From Leisingera sp. SS27 (GTDB taxonomy: Bacteria > Pseudomonadota > Alphaproteobacteria > Rhodobacterales > Rhodobacteraceae), in assembly GCF_028368855.1 (NCBI RefSeq), contig NZ_JAQNCY010000001.1, positions 186,001-250,000 of the forward strand: a stretch of 64,000 nucleotides of DNA. Direction: 5' to 3'. Below the pieces are notes generated by a model that searched no databases, was not told the origin of the DNA, and saw only the letters and a list, made by a program, of their open reading frames with translations. Positions within the stretch are counted from its first letter, which is position 1. Each line of letters starts with the position of its first letter. This document shows positions 1 through 7,744 of the stretch, in pieces. A program made the position numbers and the translations under genes.

Positions 1-112
1 CGGTGGCGTTCACCTTGATCACTTCGATGTCGTCGCGGCCCGAAGCGGCAATGTGCGACAGGGTGCAGCGGCCGATGCGGCCAAAACCGTTGATCCCGAC
101 TTTGATGGTCAT
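1..112 (-). CDS. gap: Glyceraldehyde-3-phosphate dehydrogenase, N-terminal part
   Basis: This is the first 37 codons of type I GAPDH, the NAD-dependent enzyme that interconverts glyceraldehyde 3-phosphate and 1,3-bisphosphoglycerate in the cytoplasm. The visible protein begins MTIKVGINGFGRIGR, the classic Rossmann dinucleotide-binding start of the family. The remainder lies left of the window edge, so the catalytic Cys cannot be inspected. The start ATG is at 112. The upstream spacer carries a helically phased repeat array at 203-290 that may be an operator. Together with tkt, which lies two genes away on the same strand, it forms a central carbon metabolism locus. Confidence 0.93.
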   Translation of the reverse strand, partial: MTIKVGINGFGRIGRCTLSHIAASGRDDIEVIKVNAT

Positions 113-202
113 GAGTACGTCTCCAAGCGAGCAAAACCTTTGGCCGCCATATAGACCGGGGCGGATGTGGCCTAAAGGGGTAAAAGCGTCATTAAATGAA
201 AC

Positions 203-290
203 TGTTAGCGCAAAATCATTATGTTGGCGGTAACGGTTTCATCCGGTGGCGTTAACGGAAATCAGCGCTCCGTGCGCGGTGGCGCTAACG
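203..290. promoter_or_regulatory. Phased operator-like repeats upstream of gap
   Basis: Three direct copies of the 14-mer pattern NGKTGGCGNTAACG lie at 222-235, 244-257 and 277-290, so their starts are 22 and 33 bases apart, whole multiples of the helical turn. A further half-like copy (TGTTAGCGCAAAA) begins at 203. The copies resemble halves of the palindrome TGTTAGCGCTAACA, the type of site bound by LacI-family regulators. A similar sequence lies just before the tkt start. The regulator is not in the window; a CceR-like central-carbon repressor is a reasonable guess from memory of Rhodobacter work, not a demonstrated assignment. The spacer is shared with the rightward DUF808 gene. Confidence 0.5.
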
Positions 291-354
291 CTTGTGCTGC
301 GGCGCGGAACCGGGCAGATTGCCCCCAAACGCGAACAGGTTTGAAGGATTTGGC

Positions 355-1326
355 ATGAGCGGATTGCTGGCGCTGCTGGATGATGTGGCGGGGATTGCCA
401 AGGTGGCTGCGGCATCAGTCGACGATGTGGCGGCAGCGGCGGGCAAGGCCGGCGCCAAGACCGCAGGCGTAATCATCGACGATGCGGCAGTGACGCCGAA
501 ATACCTGCAGGGCTTTGCCCCGGCGCGTGAACTCCCGATCATCTGGCGCATCACCCGGGGTTCGCTGTTCAACAAGCTGATCCTTTTGCTGCCCGTCGCC
601 ATGCTGCTGGCGAATTTTGCGCCTTGGGCAATTACGCCCTTGCTGATGCTGGGCGGGTCCTACCTGTGTTTTGAAGGCGCGGAAAAGGTCTTTCACGTGC
701 TGTTCCCGCACGCGAGCCACGCTATTGACGAAGATATGAGCATCAAGGACCCCGGTCATCTGGAAGAGCAGAAGATCAAGGGCGCGATCAAGACCGACTT
801 CATCCTGTCGGCGGAGATCATGACCATCGCGCTGGCCGCCATCGAGGCGCCGAATGTCTGGATGCAGGCGGCAACGCTGGCCGTGGTGGCGATTGGTGTG
901 ACGCTGGCCGTCTACGGCTCAGTCGCAGTGATCGTGAAGATGGACGACGTGGGCTTGTATCTGGCGGGCAACGCACCAACGCCGGTGGGGCGCGGCCTGG
1001 GGCGCGGGCTGGTCAAGTTCATGCCGGTGCTGATGTGGATCCTGTCCGTTGTCGGCACCGCAGCGATGCTGTGGGTCGGCGGCTCCATCATCATCCACGG
1101 GCTGGAGGTGCTGGGCTTTGGCTGGCTGGGTCATCTGATCCACGATTGGGCCTATGCCGTGGGCCATGCGGTGCCTGAGGGCTGGACCGGCTTTGCCGAG
1201 TGGAGTGCCAAGGCGGCGATGGACGGCGTGTTTGGGGTTGTGTGGGGGCTGCTGCTGATCCCGCTGGCGACCAAGGTGATCGGGCCGGTTTTGGGGAAGT
1301 TTGGCAGCGAGAAGGCGGACCACTGA
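355..1326 (+). CDS. DUF808 family inner-membrane protein (YedI type)
   Basis: A 323-residue integral membrane protein of the DUF808/YedI family, whose function is not established. The N-terminus (MSGLLALLDDVAGIAK) and the following Ala/Asp-rich segment are typical of the family. Hydrophobic segments are visible near residues 72-105, 145-200, 225-250 and 292-312. The start is set at ATG 355 because AAGGA lies a few bases upstream at about 345-349; the 21 in-frame codons before it look non-coding. It sits between gap and tkt, genes that are often close together in Rhodobacteraceae, so it may be a later insertion into that locus. No catalytic motif was recognised. Confidence 0.8.
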   Translation: MSGLLALLDDVAGIAKVAAASVDDVAAAAGKAGAKTAGVIIDDAAVTPKYLQGFAPARELPIIWRITRGSLFNKLILLLPVAMLLANFAPWAITPLLMLGGSYLCFEGAEKVFHVLFPHASHAIDEDMSIKDPGHLEEQKIKGAIKTDFILSAEIMTIALAAIEAPNVWMQAATLAVVAIGVTLAVYGSVAVIVKMDDVGLYLAGNAPTPVGRGLGRGLVKFMPVLMWILSVVGTAAMLWVGGSIIIHGLEVLGFGWLGHLIHDWAYAVGHAVPEGWTGFAEWSAKAAMDGVFGVVWGLLLIPLATKVIGPVLGKFGSEKADH

Positions 1327-1447
1327 GAATGTGTTATTGTCTCTGCTAAACCATAAGCGATAAAGCTCCTTTTAGTCAGTTATGAGGTTCGAACCGAGGT
1401 CATGTTAAAAAAACCATTCAACTTCAAAGATTTGATGTCTTCAATTT

Positions 1448-1954
1448 ATGGCTGACGAATTAGCATACTCGCGAAGACAATTGGCAACTGCGGTTAATTT
1501 GTCTGCGCTGTTGGGGTGGACAGGGATTGCATTGCCGCTTTCGTTTGAGATTGGGGTAGGAATTCTCCCTTGGGCAGCAGCCATTGGGCTTCCGATTTCG
1601 TTTTTTTGCTGCTGGTTGATCGCTGCACCAATCTTTAGGCGGATTATGCGTAAAGAAATAAGTTGCTTTAGGGCCGCGTTCTGGGGCGGTGCAATTGCAC
1701 TCTTTATGGCACTAGTGAGTATCGTAGCAGGTCGTTTTCGCGGTTGGATGAAGTCACTCGACCCGAACTATAGCTCTCAGCTTGGTGGAGGTGACTACGT
1801 TCGGGAAATTGACGGTATACTTACAGCTTACGGCTGGCTCATGTTGGCGAAATCTACCGCTGTTTTTGTAGCATTGGGGGTAATAGTTGCGCTTGCGGTG
1901 CGTTGCTGGATCGGGAAGCCCGACACTGTCACTGCGAAGACTGATGCAAATTGA
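1448..1954 (+). CDS. Hypothetical AT-rich membrane protein
   Basis: A 168-residue protein that I do not recognise. It has about four hydrophobic segments, roughly at residues 17-37, 40-62, 76-96 and 128-152, with basic residues between the second and third (FRRIMRKE). The gene and its flanks (about 1330-2150) are visibly richer in A and T than the neighbouring genes and use AT-ending codons freely, which suggests recent acquisition or relaxed selection. There is no strong Shine-Dalgarno sequence before ATG 1448, so the start is uncertain. No mobility gene lies beside it. It may be a real accessory gene or a decaying one. Confidence 0.55.
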   Translation: MADELAYSRRQLATAVNLSALLGWTGIALPLSFEIGVGILPWAAAIGLPISFFCCWLIAAPIFRRIMRKEISCFRAAFWGGAIALFMALVSIVAGRFRGWMKSLDPNYSSQLGGGDYVREIDGILTAYGWLMLAKSTAVFVALGVIVALAVRCWIGKPDTVTAKTDAN

Positions 1955-2156
1955 ATGATCGGTATTCGCTTTTTGTATCGTCTGTTTGTGGAAAAATATC
2001 TCGCACAAAAGACGAACAGTACACTGCTTTCAATCCTACAAATTTTGCTGTTTTGGGTTATCTTTGCAGTCGGCATTTTCGTAGCTTACCTGCGGTTCAC
2101 TCGCGCTTGAAGTTTGCCCCACCCGCGTGCTTCGGCCAAGCTCATCGACCAAAAAG

Positions 2157-2182
2157 TAAAAGGGCGCCCTGTGAGGCGCCCT
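2157..2182 (-). terminator. Rho-independent terminator of tkt
   Basis: Inverted repeat AGGGCGCC-CTGTGA-GGCGCCCT (2161-2182), followed on the minus strand by a T-rich run, 29 bases beyond the tkt stop codon. Confidence 0.8.
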
Positions 2183-2210
2183 CAATTTCTTTGATGCAAG
2201 CTAATCGAGC

Positions 2211-4232
2211 TTAACCCAGCAGCACTTTCACCTTCGCCACGGTACCCTCGGCCGTGATGCCGAACTTCTCGAACAGCTCGCCTGCCGGGGCAGAGGCGCC
2301 GAAGCGGTCCATGCCGACGAATGCGGCTTTCTTCTCCTGGCCGCGCTCGCCCAGCAGCCAGCGGTCCCAGCCGCCGTCGCGGACGGCGGCTTCGATGCCC
2401 ACACGCACCGGACCTGCGGGCAGGACCTTGCGGCGGTACGCTTCGTCCTGGGCTGCGAACAGCTCCATGCAGGGCATGGAGACAACCCGGGTGCCGATGC
2501 CTTCACCTTCCAGCTTGGCCTTGGCTTCCATGGCAACGGACACTTCCGAACCGGTGGCGATCAGGATCACCTGGCGCTTGTTCTCTGCCTCGGCCAAGAC
2601 GTATGCGCCTTTTTCGACCATGTTGGTCAGCTTGTGCTCGGTCCGCACGGTCGGCAGGTTCTGACGGGTCAGCGTCATCACCGAGGGGGTTTCCTTGGAG
2701 GTGAGGGCAATTTCCCAGGCCTCGGCGGTTTCCACGGTGTCGGCGGGGCGGAACACATAGGTGTTCGGGGTCGCGCGGCAGATCGCCAGATGCTCCACCG
2801 GCTGGTGGGTCGGGCCGTCTTCGCCAACGCCGATCGAGTCGTGGGTCATCACGAACACCGACGGGATCTTCGACAGGGCGGCCAGGCGCATCGCCGGGCG
2901 GGCATAGTCGGTGAAGCAGAAGAAGGTGCCGCCGTAGGGGCGCATGCCGCCGTGCAGCGCCATGCCGTTCATTGCCGCGGCCATGCCGTGCTCGCGGATG
3001 CCCCAGTAGACATAGCGGCCCTTGCGGTTGTCGGTGTCAAAGACGCCCAGGTCACCGGTCTTGGTGTTGTTGGAGCCGGTAAGGTCGGCGGAGCCGCCCA
3101 CGGTTTCCGGCATCAGCGGGTTGATGACGGCCAGCGCCATTTCCGAGGATTTGCGGGTGGCAACCTTGGGCTGCTCTTCGCTCACCTGCTTTTTCAGCGC
3201 CTTGATGGCAGCGGACAGCTTCTTGGGCGCGTCCAGGTTGTAGGCACGGTTGAAACGGTCCTGCTTCTGCTGCGAAATCTCGGCAAAGCGGGCTTCCCAG
3301 GCGGCACGCTCGGACTTGCCGCGGGCGCCGATTTCTTTCCACTGGGATTTGATCTCTGCGGGCACTTCAAACGCGCCGCCGGTCCAGCCGTAGGCGTCCT
3401 TGGCCGCTTTCAGCTGGTCAGGGTCGGTCAGGGCGCCGTGGCCTTTGGAGGTGTCCTGTGCGGCGTGGCCCAGGGCGATGTGGGTTTTGCAGGCGATCAT
3501 CGAAGGTTTCTTCGATTTTTTCGCTGCGGTGATGGCCTCGTCGATGGCAACCGGGTCGTGGCCGTCGATTTCGATCACCTGCCAGCCGGACGCCTTGAAA
3601 CGCTGCACCTGGTTGGTGCGGTCGGACAGCTCAACGGTGCCGTCGATGGTGATGTTGTTGTTGTCCCAGAAGACAATCAGCTTGCCCAGCTGGTGGCGGC
3701 CTGCGAGGCCGATGGCCTCTTGGCTGATGCCCTCCATCAGGCAGCCGTCGCCGGCGATCACATAGGTGTGGTGATCGACAACCTTCTTGCCGTAATGGGC
3801 GCGCTGCATTTCCTCAGCCATAGCAAAGCCGACAGCGTTGGAGATGCCCTGGCCCAGCGGGCCGGTGGTGACTTCAACCGCGTCCAGCAGGAAGTTCTCG
3901 GGGTGGCCCGCGGTCAGTGCGCCGGACTGACGGAAATTCTTGATCTGATCCAGAGTCACCTGTTTGTCGCCGGTGAGGTACAGCAGCGAATAGATCAGCA
4001 TCGAGCCGTGACCCGCCGACAGGATGAACCGGTCGCGGTCCGGCCACTGCGGGTTGGATGCGTCGAACTTCAGGTGCTTTTCAAACAGCACGGTGGCCAC
4101 GTCGGCCATGCCGATCGGCATGCCGGTATGGCCGGAGTTGGCGGCGGCAACGGCGTCCAGTGCCAGCGCGCGGATGGCGGCGGCCTTGTTCCAATGGTCG
4201 GGATTGGCGGTGCGCAGGGCTGTCAGGTCCAC
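2211..4232 (-). CDS. tkt: Transketolase
   Basis: A 673-residue thiamine-diphosphate enzyme that transfers two-carbon ketol units in the pentose phosphate pathway, and in the Calvin cycle where present. The N-terminal [12 protein letters not shown] motif is at residues 33-44. The ThDP/Mg motif runs from GDG (161-163) to NNN (191-193). The central pyrimidine domain carries [11 protein letters not shown]. Length and domain order are normal. The start is GTG 4232 preceded by AAAGGA; an operator-like sequence overlaps this leader at 4243-4256. The gene is divergent from the coiled-coil/zapA operon and ends in a clear terminator. Confidence 0.97.
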   Translation of the reverse strand: MDLTALRTANPDHWNKAAAIRALALDAVAAANSGHTGMPIGMADVATVLFEKHLKFDASNPQWPDRDRFILSAGHGSMLIYSLLYLTGDKQVTLDQIKNFRQSGALTAGHPENFLLDAVEVTTGPLGQGISNAVGFAMAEEMQRAHYGKKVVDHHTYVIAGDGCLMEGISQEAIGLAGRHQLGKLIVFWDNNNITIDGTVELSDRTNQVQRFKASGWQVIEIDGHDPVAIDEAITAAKKSKKPSMIACKTHIALGHAAQDTSKGHGALTDPDQLKAAKDAYGWTGGAFEVPAEIKSQWKEIGARGKSERAAWEARFAEISQQKQDRFNRAYNLDAPKKLSAAIKALKKQVSEEQPKVATRKSSEMALAVINPLMPETVGGSADLTGSNNTKTGDLGVFDTDNRKGRYVYWGIREHGMAAAMNGMALHGGMRPYGGTFFCFTDYARPAMRLAALSKIPSVFVMTHDSIGVGEDGPTHQPVEHLAICRATPNTYVFRPADTVETAEAWEIALTSKETPSVMTLTRQNLPTVRTEHKLTNMVEKGAYVLAEAENKRQVILIATGSEVSVAMEAKAKLEGEGIGTRVVSMPCMELFAAQDEAYRRKVLPAGPVRVGIEAAVRDGGWDRWLLGERGQEKKAAFVGMDRFGASAPAGELFEKFGITAEGTVAKVKVLLG

Positions 4233-4242
4233 TTGGATTGTC

Positions 4243-4256
4243 CTTTGGCGTTAACA
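4243..4256. promoter_or_regulatory. Operator-like site just upstream of tkt
   Basis: CTTTGGCGTTAACA matches 10 of 14 positions of TGTTAGCGCTAACA and closely resembles the three repeats upstream of gap. It overlaps the tkt leader next to the Shine-Dalgarno sequence, where binding would block expression. Shared control of gap and tkt by one regulator is inferred. Confidence 0.4.
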
Positions 4257-4475
4257 GGCATTTGCTGCGCTCAATAACAGCGATCAGCCAAAGATCAAGC
4301 ATGGTTGCGCCTATTGCAGCCAAACTGCGCGAACTAGGCGCGGCAAGTGGTTGAAACGCAAAGGGGGGTGATTTATTCCTGAAAGGGAAGAACTGGCCCA
4401 GGCCTGCCGCGCCCGCTCGATTCGGACGGACAGCGGAAGGATAATGGAACGGCCGGGTGCGGGTGAGGGACAGGC

Positions 4476-5309
4476 ATGAACCAGATTGAAGAATTGCAAG
4501 GCCGCATTCAGGCCGCGCTGGAGCGCATCAGTGCAGGCTCTGCCGCGCTGCAGGAGGCGAGCGCTGCGGACAGGATCAAGGCTGAGGAAGCCGCCGCCGA
4601 GGCTGTTCAGGCCGCTGAGGCCGCCGCAGCCGGGGCCGCCAGCGCCGAGCTTGAGCAGGCATTGGACGAAGAGAAGACTGCCAACGCCCAGCTTGAAGAA
4701 CGGGTGAAGGTGCTGCACGCCCGGCTGAAGGAAGCGGAGGGCGGAACGTCTGCGGGATCCGCCAGCGATGAAGACGTGGCCGCGATGCAGGCTGAGCTTG
4801 AACTCCTGAGAAACGAAGCCGGAGACCCGGCAGAGAAACAAGCGCTGCGGTCTGAGGTTGCCCGCCTGAAGGGCCAGCTGGAAGCGGCAGCCAATACCGC
4901 GGCCAGCGAAAAGGAAGCGCTGGAGGATGAACTGACCGAGGCCAAGGCAGCCAATGACGCCCTGCAGGCACAGTTGGAGGCCGCACCAGCCGCAGGCGGA
5001 ACACAGGCGGATGCCCCGGACTTGGACGCTGAACTGGAACGCCAGAACGAGGCACTGGTGCGGCTGGACACCGAACTGCAGCAGCTGCGGCTGGCAAATG
5101 AGGAGCTGCGCGCCTCCAACGCCGCGCTGCGGGAGGCCAACGCGCAAAGCCTCGGCGATGCCGGGTTGATCAACACGGCGATGGAAGCTGAGATCGAGGG
5201 GCTGCGCGCTGCGCAGGCCAGTGATCAGGCTCAGGTCAATGCGGTTCTCGCCAAGCTTGAGCCGCTCCTGGTCAACGCCCGGAACCTGCCTGAAGGAGAG
5301 GAAGTCTGA
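4476..5309 (+). CDS. Coiled-coil protein encoded upstream of ZapA (ZauP-like candidate)
   Basis: A 277-residue soluble protein that is almost entirely predicted coiled coil, rich in Ala, Glu, Gln and Leu with heptad-like spacing and no membrane segment. The stop codon overlaps the zapA start by one base (TGATG), so the two are probably translationally coupled. In Caulobacter a coiled-coil partner called ZauP is encoded with ZapA and works with it at the Z-ring. By position and architecture this could be the equivalent, though low-complexity coiled coils cannot be assigned from sequence alone. The start is ATG 4476, with GAGGGA-type Shine-Dalgarno sequence about 8 bases upstream. The gene is divergent from tkt. 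Confidence 0.7.
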   Translation: MNQIEELQGRIQAALERISAGSAALQEASAADRIKAEEAAAEAVQAAEAAAAGAASAELEQALDEEKTANAQLEERVKVLHARLKEAEGGTSAGSASDEDVAAMQAELELLRNEAGDPAEKQALRSEVARLKGQLEAAANTAASEKEALEDELTEAKAANDALQAQLEAAPAAGGTQADAPDLDAELERQNEALVRLDTELQQLRLANEELRASNAALREANAQSLGDAGLINTAMEAEIEGLRAAQASDQAQVNAVLAKLEPLLVNARNLPEGEEV

Positions 5310-5707
5310 TGCCCGAAGTGACCATTCATATCGGCGGCCGCGGCTTTGAGGTCTCCTGCCAGGAGGGTGAGGAAAGCTATCTGCACGCTGCCGCCAAGAT
5401 GCTGGATGACGAGGCGCAGGTGCTGTCTGACCAGATCGGCCGCATGCCCGAGGCGCGGATGCTCTTGATGGCCGGGCTGATGCTAGCCGACAAGACTGCC
5501 GCGGTCGAGGACCGGATCAAGGAAGTCGAGGCAGAGCTGGCCGAACGCATGCAGGAGCTGGAAACGCTGAAGGCCGCGCCTGCACCCGAACCGGAGCGGA
5601 TCGAGGTCGCAGTGGTGCCGCCGCAAGTAAACGAGACCCTGGCCGAACTGGCCGCCCGCACCGAGGCGCTGGCGCTGGAGATCGAAGAACAGGCAGCGGC
5701 CACGTGA
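5309..5707 (+). CDS. zapA: Cell division protein ZapA
   Basis: A 132-residue ZapA family protein, a cytoplasmic FtsZ-associated factor that bundles protofilaments and stabilises the Z-ring. The N-terminal globular part (MPEVTIHIGGRGFEVSCQEG) and the LHAAAKMLDDEAQ segment are characteristic. The C-terminal half (about residues 60-130) is a coiled coil, longer than in E. coli ZapA. It is sandwiched in a tight operon: the start overlaps the upstream stop by one base, and the downstream gene begins at GTG 5704 inside its last codons. The upstream coiled-coil protein is a likely functional partner. Confidence 0.9.
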   Translation: MPEVTIHIGGRGFEVSCQEGEESYLHAAAKMLDDEAQVLSDQIGRMPEARMLLMAGLMLADKTAAVEDRIKEVEAELAERMQELETLKAAPAPEPERIEVAVVPPQVNETLAELAARTEALALEIEEQAAAT

Positions 5708-6042
5708 ATTTCAGGTTGATGCTATTAGCGGCCGCCGCCGCGGCTGTTTGCGGGCCGGTGCGGGCGGCTTCAGGCCAGGCCCTTGAAGAAACAGCCTACA
5801 GCTGTGACGGCGGCTGGATCGACGCTGTGTATGTCGAAACCGGCAGTCAAAGCTCGGTTGTGCTGCTCGCAGAAGGAAATCTGGTGGTGCTGAAGGCCGG
5901 CCCTTCCGGCTCTGGCGTCCGCTACGCGCCAGAGAGCGATACGGACGGTTACATCTGGCACGTGAAAGGAGGGCAGGGTGTTCTTGCCTGGCAGGAAGCG
6001 GGCCGCAGCAGCCTTGTACTGAACAATTGTTTCGAACAATAG
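5704..6042 (+). CDS. MliC-type lysozyme inhibitor family protein
   Basis: A 112-residue exported protein. Residues 1-22 form a signal peptide ending near VRAAS. The mature part contains paired cysteines (SCDGG and NNCFEQ) and the pattern YSCDGG...VVLL...VRYA...W resembling the MliC/PliC fold that binds c-type lysozyme in the periplasm. It starts at GTG 5704 overlapping the zapA stop by four bases, and ends before a strong bidirectional terminator. The position in a division operon suggests a cell-wall-related role, but that is inference. The family match rests on pattern recognition and is moderately sure. Confidence 0.65.
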   Translation: MNFRLMLLAAAAAAVCGPVRAASGQALEETAYSCDGGWIDAVYVETGSQSSVVLLAEGNLVVLKAGPSGSGVRYAPESDTDGYIWHVKGGQGVLAWQEAGRSSLVLNNCFEQ

Positions 6043-6070
6043 GCGCTGGCCGGCGCAACCGCAGGAATGA

Positions 6071-6104
6071 AAAAAGCCTCCCGTCAAAAGACGGGAGGCT
6101 TTTT
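6071..6104. terminator. Bidirectional terminator between the MliC-type gene and grxD
   Basis: A long perfect stem, AAAAAGCCTCCCGTC and its complement, around an AAAA loop, with T-runs on both strands. It serves the rightward zapA operon and the leftward grxD operon. Confidence 0.9.
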
Positions 6105-6123
6105 CTGTTACGGACACCTAAGA

Positions 6124-6486
6124 TCAGGCGTTGGCTTCGCGGATCTTATCGGCGGCTTCTTTGTTGAAGGCGATGCCGTTGTCGTCAAACAGGGTGTCCA
6201 GTTCCGAGGACAGCGCCATCTCGGTGATGATGTCGCAGCCGCCGACGAACTCGCCCTTGACGTAAAGCTGCGGGATGGTCGGCCAGTCGGAATACTCCTT
6301 GATGCCGGACCGGATCTCTTCATCCGCCAGAACATTGACGTCGGTGTAGTCCACACCGATGTAGTTCAGCACAGCCGCAACGCGCGAGGAGAAGCCGCAC
6401 TGCGGCATTTCCTTGGTGCCTTTCATGTAGAGCACCACGTCATTGGCTTTGACGGTTTCGTCGATGCGGGTCTTTGCGTCGGTCAT
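6124..6486 (-). CDS. grxD: Monothiol glutaredoxin (CGFS type)
   Basis: A 120-residue class II monothiol glutaredoxin with the CGFS active site (Cys30) inside [12 protein letters not shown], plus the [16 protein letters not shown] segment that completes the glutathione site. Such proteins bind a bridging [2Fe-2S] cluster and pass it to target proteins, usually together with BolA. A bolA gene lies two genes upstream in the same minus-strand run, which supports this partnership. Length is typical. It is the last gene of the run and ends at the bidirectional terminator. Confidence 0.95.
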   Translation of the reverse strand: MTDAKTRIDETVKANDVVLYMKGTKEMPQCGFSSRVAAVLNYIGVDYTDVNVLADEEIRSGIKEYSDWPTIPQLYVKGEFVGGCDIITEMALSSELDTLFDDNGIAFNKEAADKIREANA

Positions 6487-6593
6487 GTATTCATTTCCTT
6501 TCGGCAGCTGCGCCGTTTCCGTTGGCGGTCATATAAGGAATGCCGTTCATTTTGCCAATCCGCCCAAATGGGAACACCGGGGTGCGTGTAGCG

Positions 6594-6827
6594 CTATTTC
6601 CGTTTGTTCTTGGGAACAAAGAAACGGGCATATTCCTGCGGGTCTTTGGGAACTTTCCAAGTTCGGGCCGACCCGCCACCCATGCCGGATTGATAATCAG
6701 AGCGCAGGGTGTGGTAGTTCGGGTCATCGTCATCCTCTTCCAGCGGGCGGCGGCGCTGGGATACGAGCGCCACTATGGCGGTCATGATCACAATGCCAAT
6801 CACCAGGATAGAAGAGAACAGCGACAT
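6594..6827 (-). CDS. Small single-pass membrane protein, function unknown
   Basis: A 77-residue protein with one N-terminal membrane segment (residues 4-23), a basic RRR stop-transfer, an acidic EEDDDD patch, and a C-terminal cytoplasmic tail with KVPKDPQEYARFF and NKRK. It lies six bases after bolA and before grxD. The compact placement and ordered composition suggest a real gene, likely conserved in relatives. I do not recognise its function. Its position between two iron-sulfur trafficking partners hints at, but does not show, a link. Confidence 0.65.
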   Translation of the reverse strand: MSLFSSILVIGIVIMTAIVALVSQRRRPLEEDDDDPNYHTLRSDYQSGMGGGSARTWKVPKDPQEYARFFVPKNKRK

Positions 6828-6833
6828 CCCGGG

Positions 6834-7070
6834 TTATTCCGGCGCCTTGGTGGTCAGCGCCAACGCGTGCAACTCGCCGTCTGGGCCGTCCATCTTGCCT
6901 TTCAGCGCGGCATAGACGGCGCGCTGCTGCTGGACGCGGTTCTTGCCGCGGAAGCTTTCGTCGACGACCATCGCCGACATGTGCACACCGTCGGAGCCGC
7001 CGACCTGGATTTCGGCATCCGGGAAGGCATCTCGCAGCAGTTCTTCGATTTCATGGGCTTGCATGGGCAT
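6834..7070 (-). CDS. bolA: BolA family protein
   Basis: A 78-residue BolA/IbaG-like protein. The fold signature is visible: ELLRDAFPDAEIQVGG, then the VHMSAMVV strand with a conserved His near residue 30, FRGKNRVQQQRAVYAAL, and a C-terminal His in ELHALAL. BolA proteins pair with CGFS glutaredoxins to hold a [2Fe-2S] cluster, and grxD is encoded just downstream. Translation may start at either of two close methionines (MPMQAH). The next gene follows after six bases, so the run is probably co-transcribed. Confidence 0.88.
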   Translation of the reverse strand: MPMQAHEIEELLRDAFPDAEIQVGGSDGVHMSAMVVDESFRGKNRVQQQRAVYAALKGKMDGPDGELHALALTTKAPE

Positions 7071-7135
7071 CCGGGGAAGTCCTTTGTCTTGTTTGCCAAA
7101 AATGTAGGTGTGCGGCAGGTACTGTGCAAGCAGGT

Positions 7136-7654
7136 TTAGGCTTGGCCCGGCGCAAAAGGCGCAATGCTTTCGACAAATTCCGGCACCGCTGCCAGCGCCT
7201 CCTGCACGGTATCTTCCTCAAAATCCCAGACGGAGGAGGGGTCCACCGGGCAGAGCGCCCGGGCCAGCTCTGCGCAGCGGTCCTGAAAGTCCTGCGGCAA
7301 AGGCAGCGCAGCGGCCTCCTGCAGAACCAGCAGCGCCTCATGGACCGGGAGGACAACCCGCAGGGCATAGGTCATATGGCTCAGCAGGTCCGGGTCATCA
7401 CGCCAGGTTTCGCCATCAAACAGCTCCTGTGTCACCCGCTGGCCGGCACCGGCGCAGGAGTAGGCCACACAGCCGCCAAAGCCGCATTTGGCAAGATCGG
7501 TGTGAATGGAGCAGCGAAAGTCCGGGGCGAGGTTGGGGCAGGGGGTGTCTGCCGCCTTCAGCAGGCCGAAATCCTCATGCGCCTCAAACGGATAGGCGAG
7601 GCAGCAAAGGCCCGCACAGCGGCTGCAATCCTCTGTCAGCTCTGGAAAGGTCAT
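7136..7654 (-). CDS. Cysteine-cluster protein, function unknown
   Basis: A 172-residue soluble protein whose N-terminal half is rich in cysteines: CSRCAGLCC near residues 10-18, CPN and RCSIHTDLAKCGFGGC about residues 38-62, then YSC. The spacing suggests a metal or Fe-S binding cluster, resembling CxxCxGxCC proteins of the YkgJ kind. The C-terminal half is mostly helical and acidic. The start is ATG 7654, since GGAGG lies seven bases before it; the longer frame reads through the purL terminator. It is encoded between purL and bolA. The cluster type and role are not known to me. Confidence 0.65.
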   Translation of the reverse strand: MTFPELTEDCSRCAGLCCLAYPFEAHEDFGLLKAADTPCPNLAPDFRCSIHTDLAKCGFGGCVAYSCAGAGQRVTQELFDGETWRDDPDLLSHMTYALRVVLPVHEALLVLQEAAALPLPQDFQDRCAELARALCPVDPSSVWDFEEDTVQEALAAVPEFVESIAPFAPGQA

Positions 7655-7675
7655 CGGCATGCCTCCGGGACAAAG

Positions 7676-7705
7676 AAAAAGGCGGGACGGCTGCGCCATC
7701 CCGCC
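7676..7705 (-). terminator. Terminator of purL
   Basis: On the minus strand GGCGGGA...TCCCGCC is followed by TTTTT, 40 bases after the purL stop. It separates purL from the cysteine-cluster gene. Confidence 0.8.
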
Positions 7706-7744
7706 AATGTTCATGTATCAACTGCCGCCCGTTCGGGCCAGCAA

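Noticed and set aside
1951-2214. 87-codon plus-strand frame before the tkt terminator
   Set aside because: It runs through the tkt terminator hairpin, lacks a ribosome binding site and its composition is not protein-like.
2634-4277. 547-codon plus-strand frame opposite tkt
   Set aside because: It is a long antisense frame produced by high GC; the protein is Gly/His/Val-rich with no motifs, while tkt is certain on the other strand.
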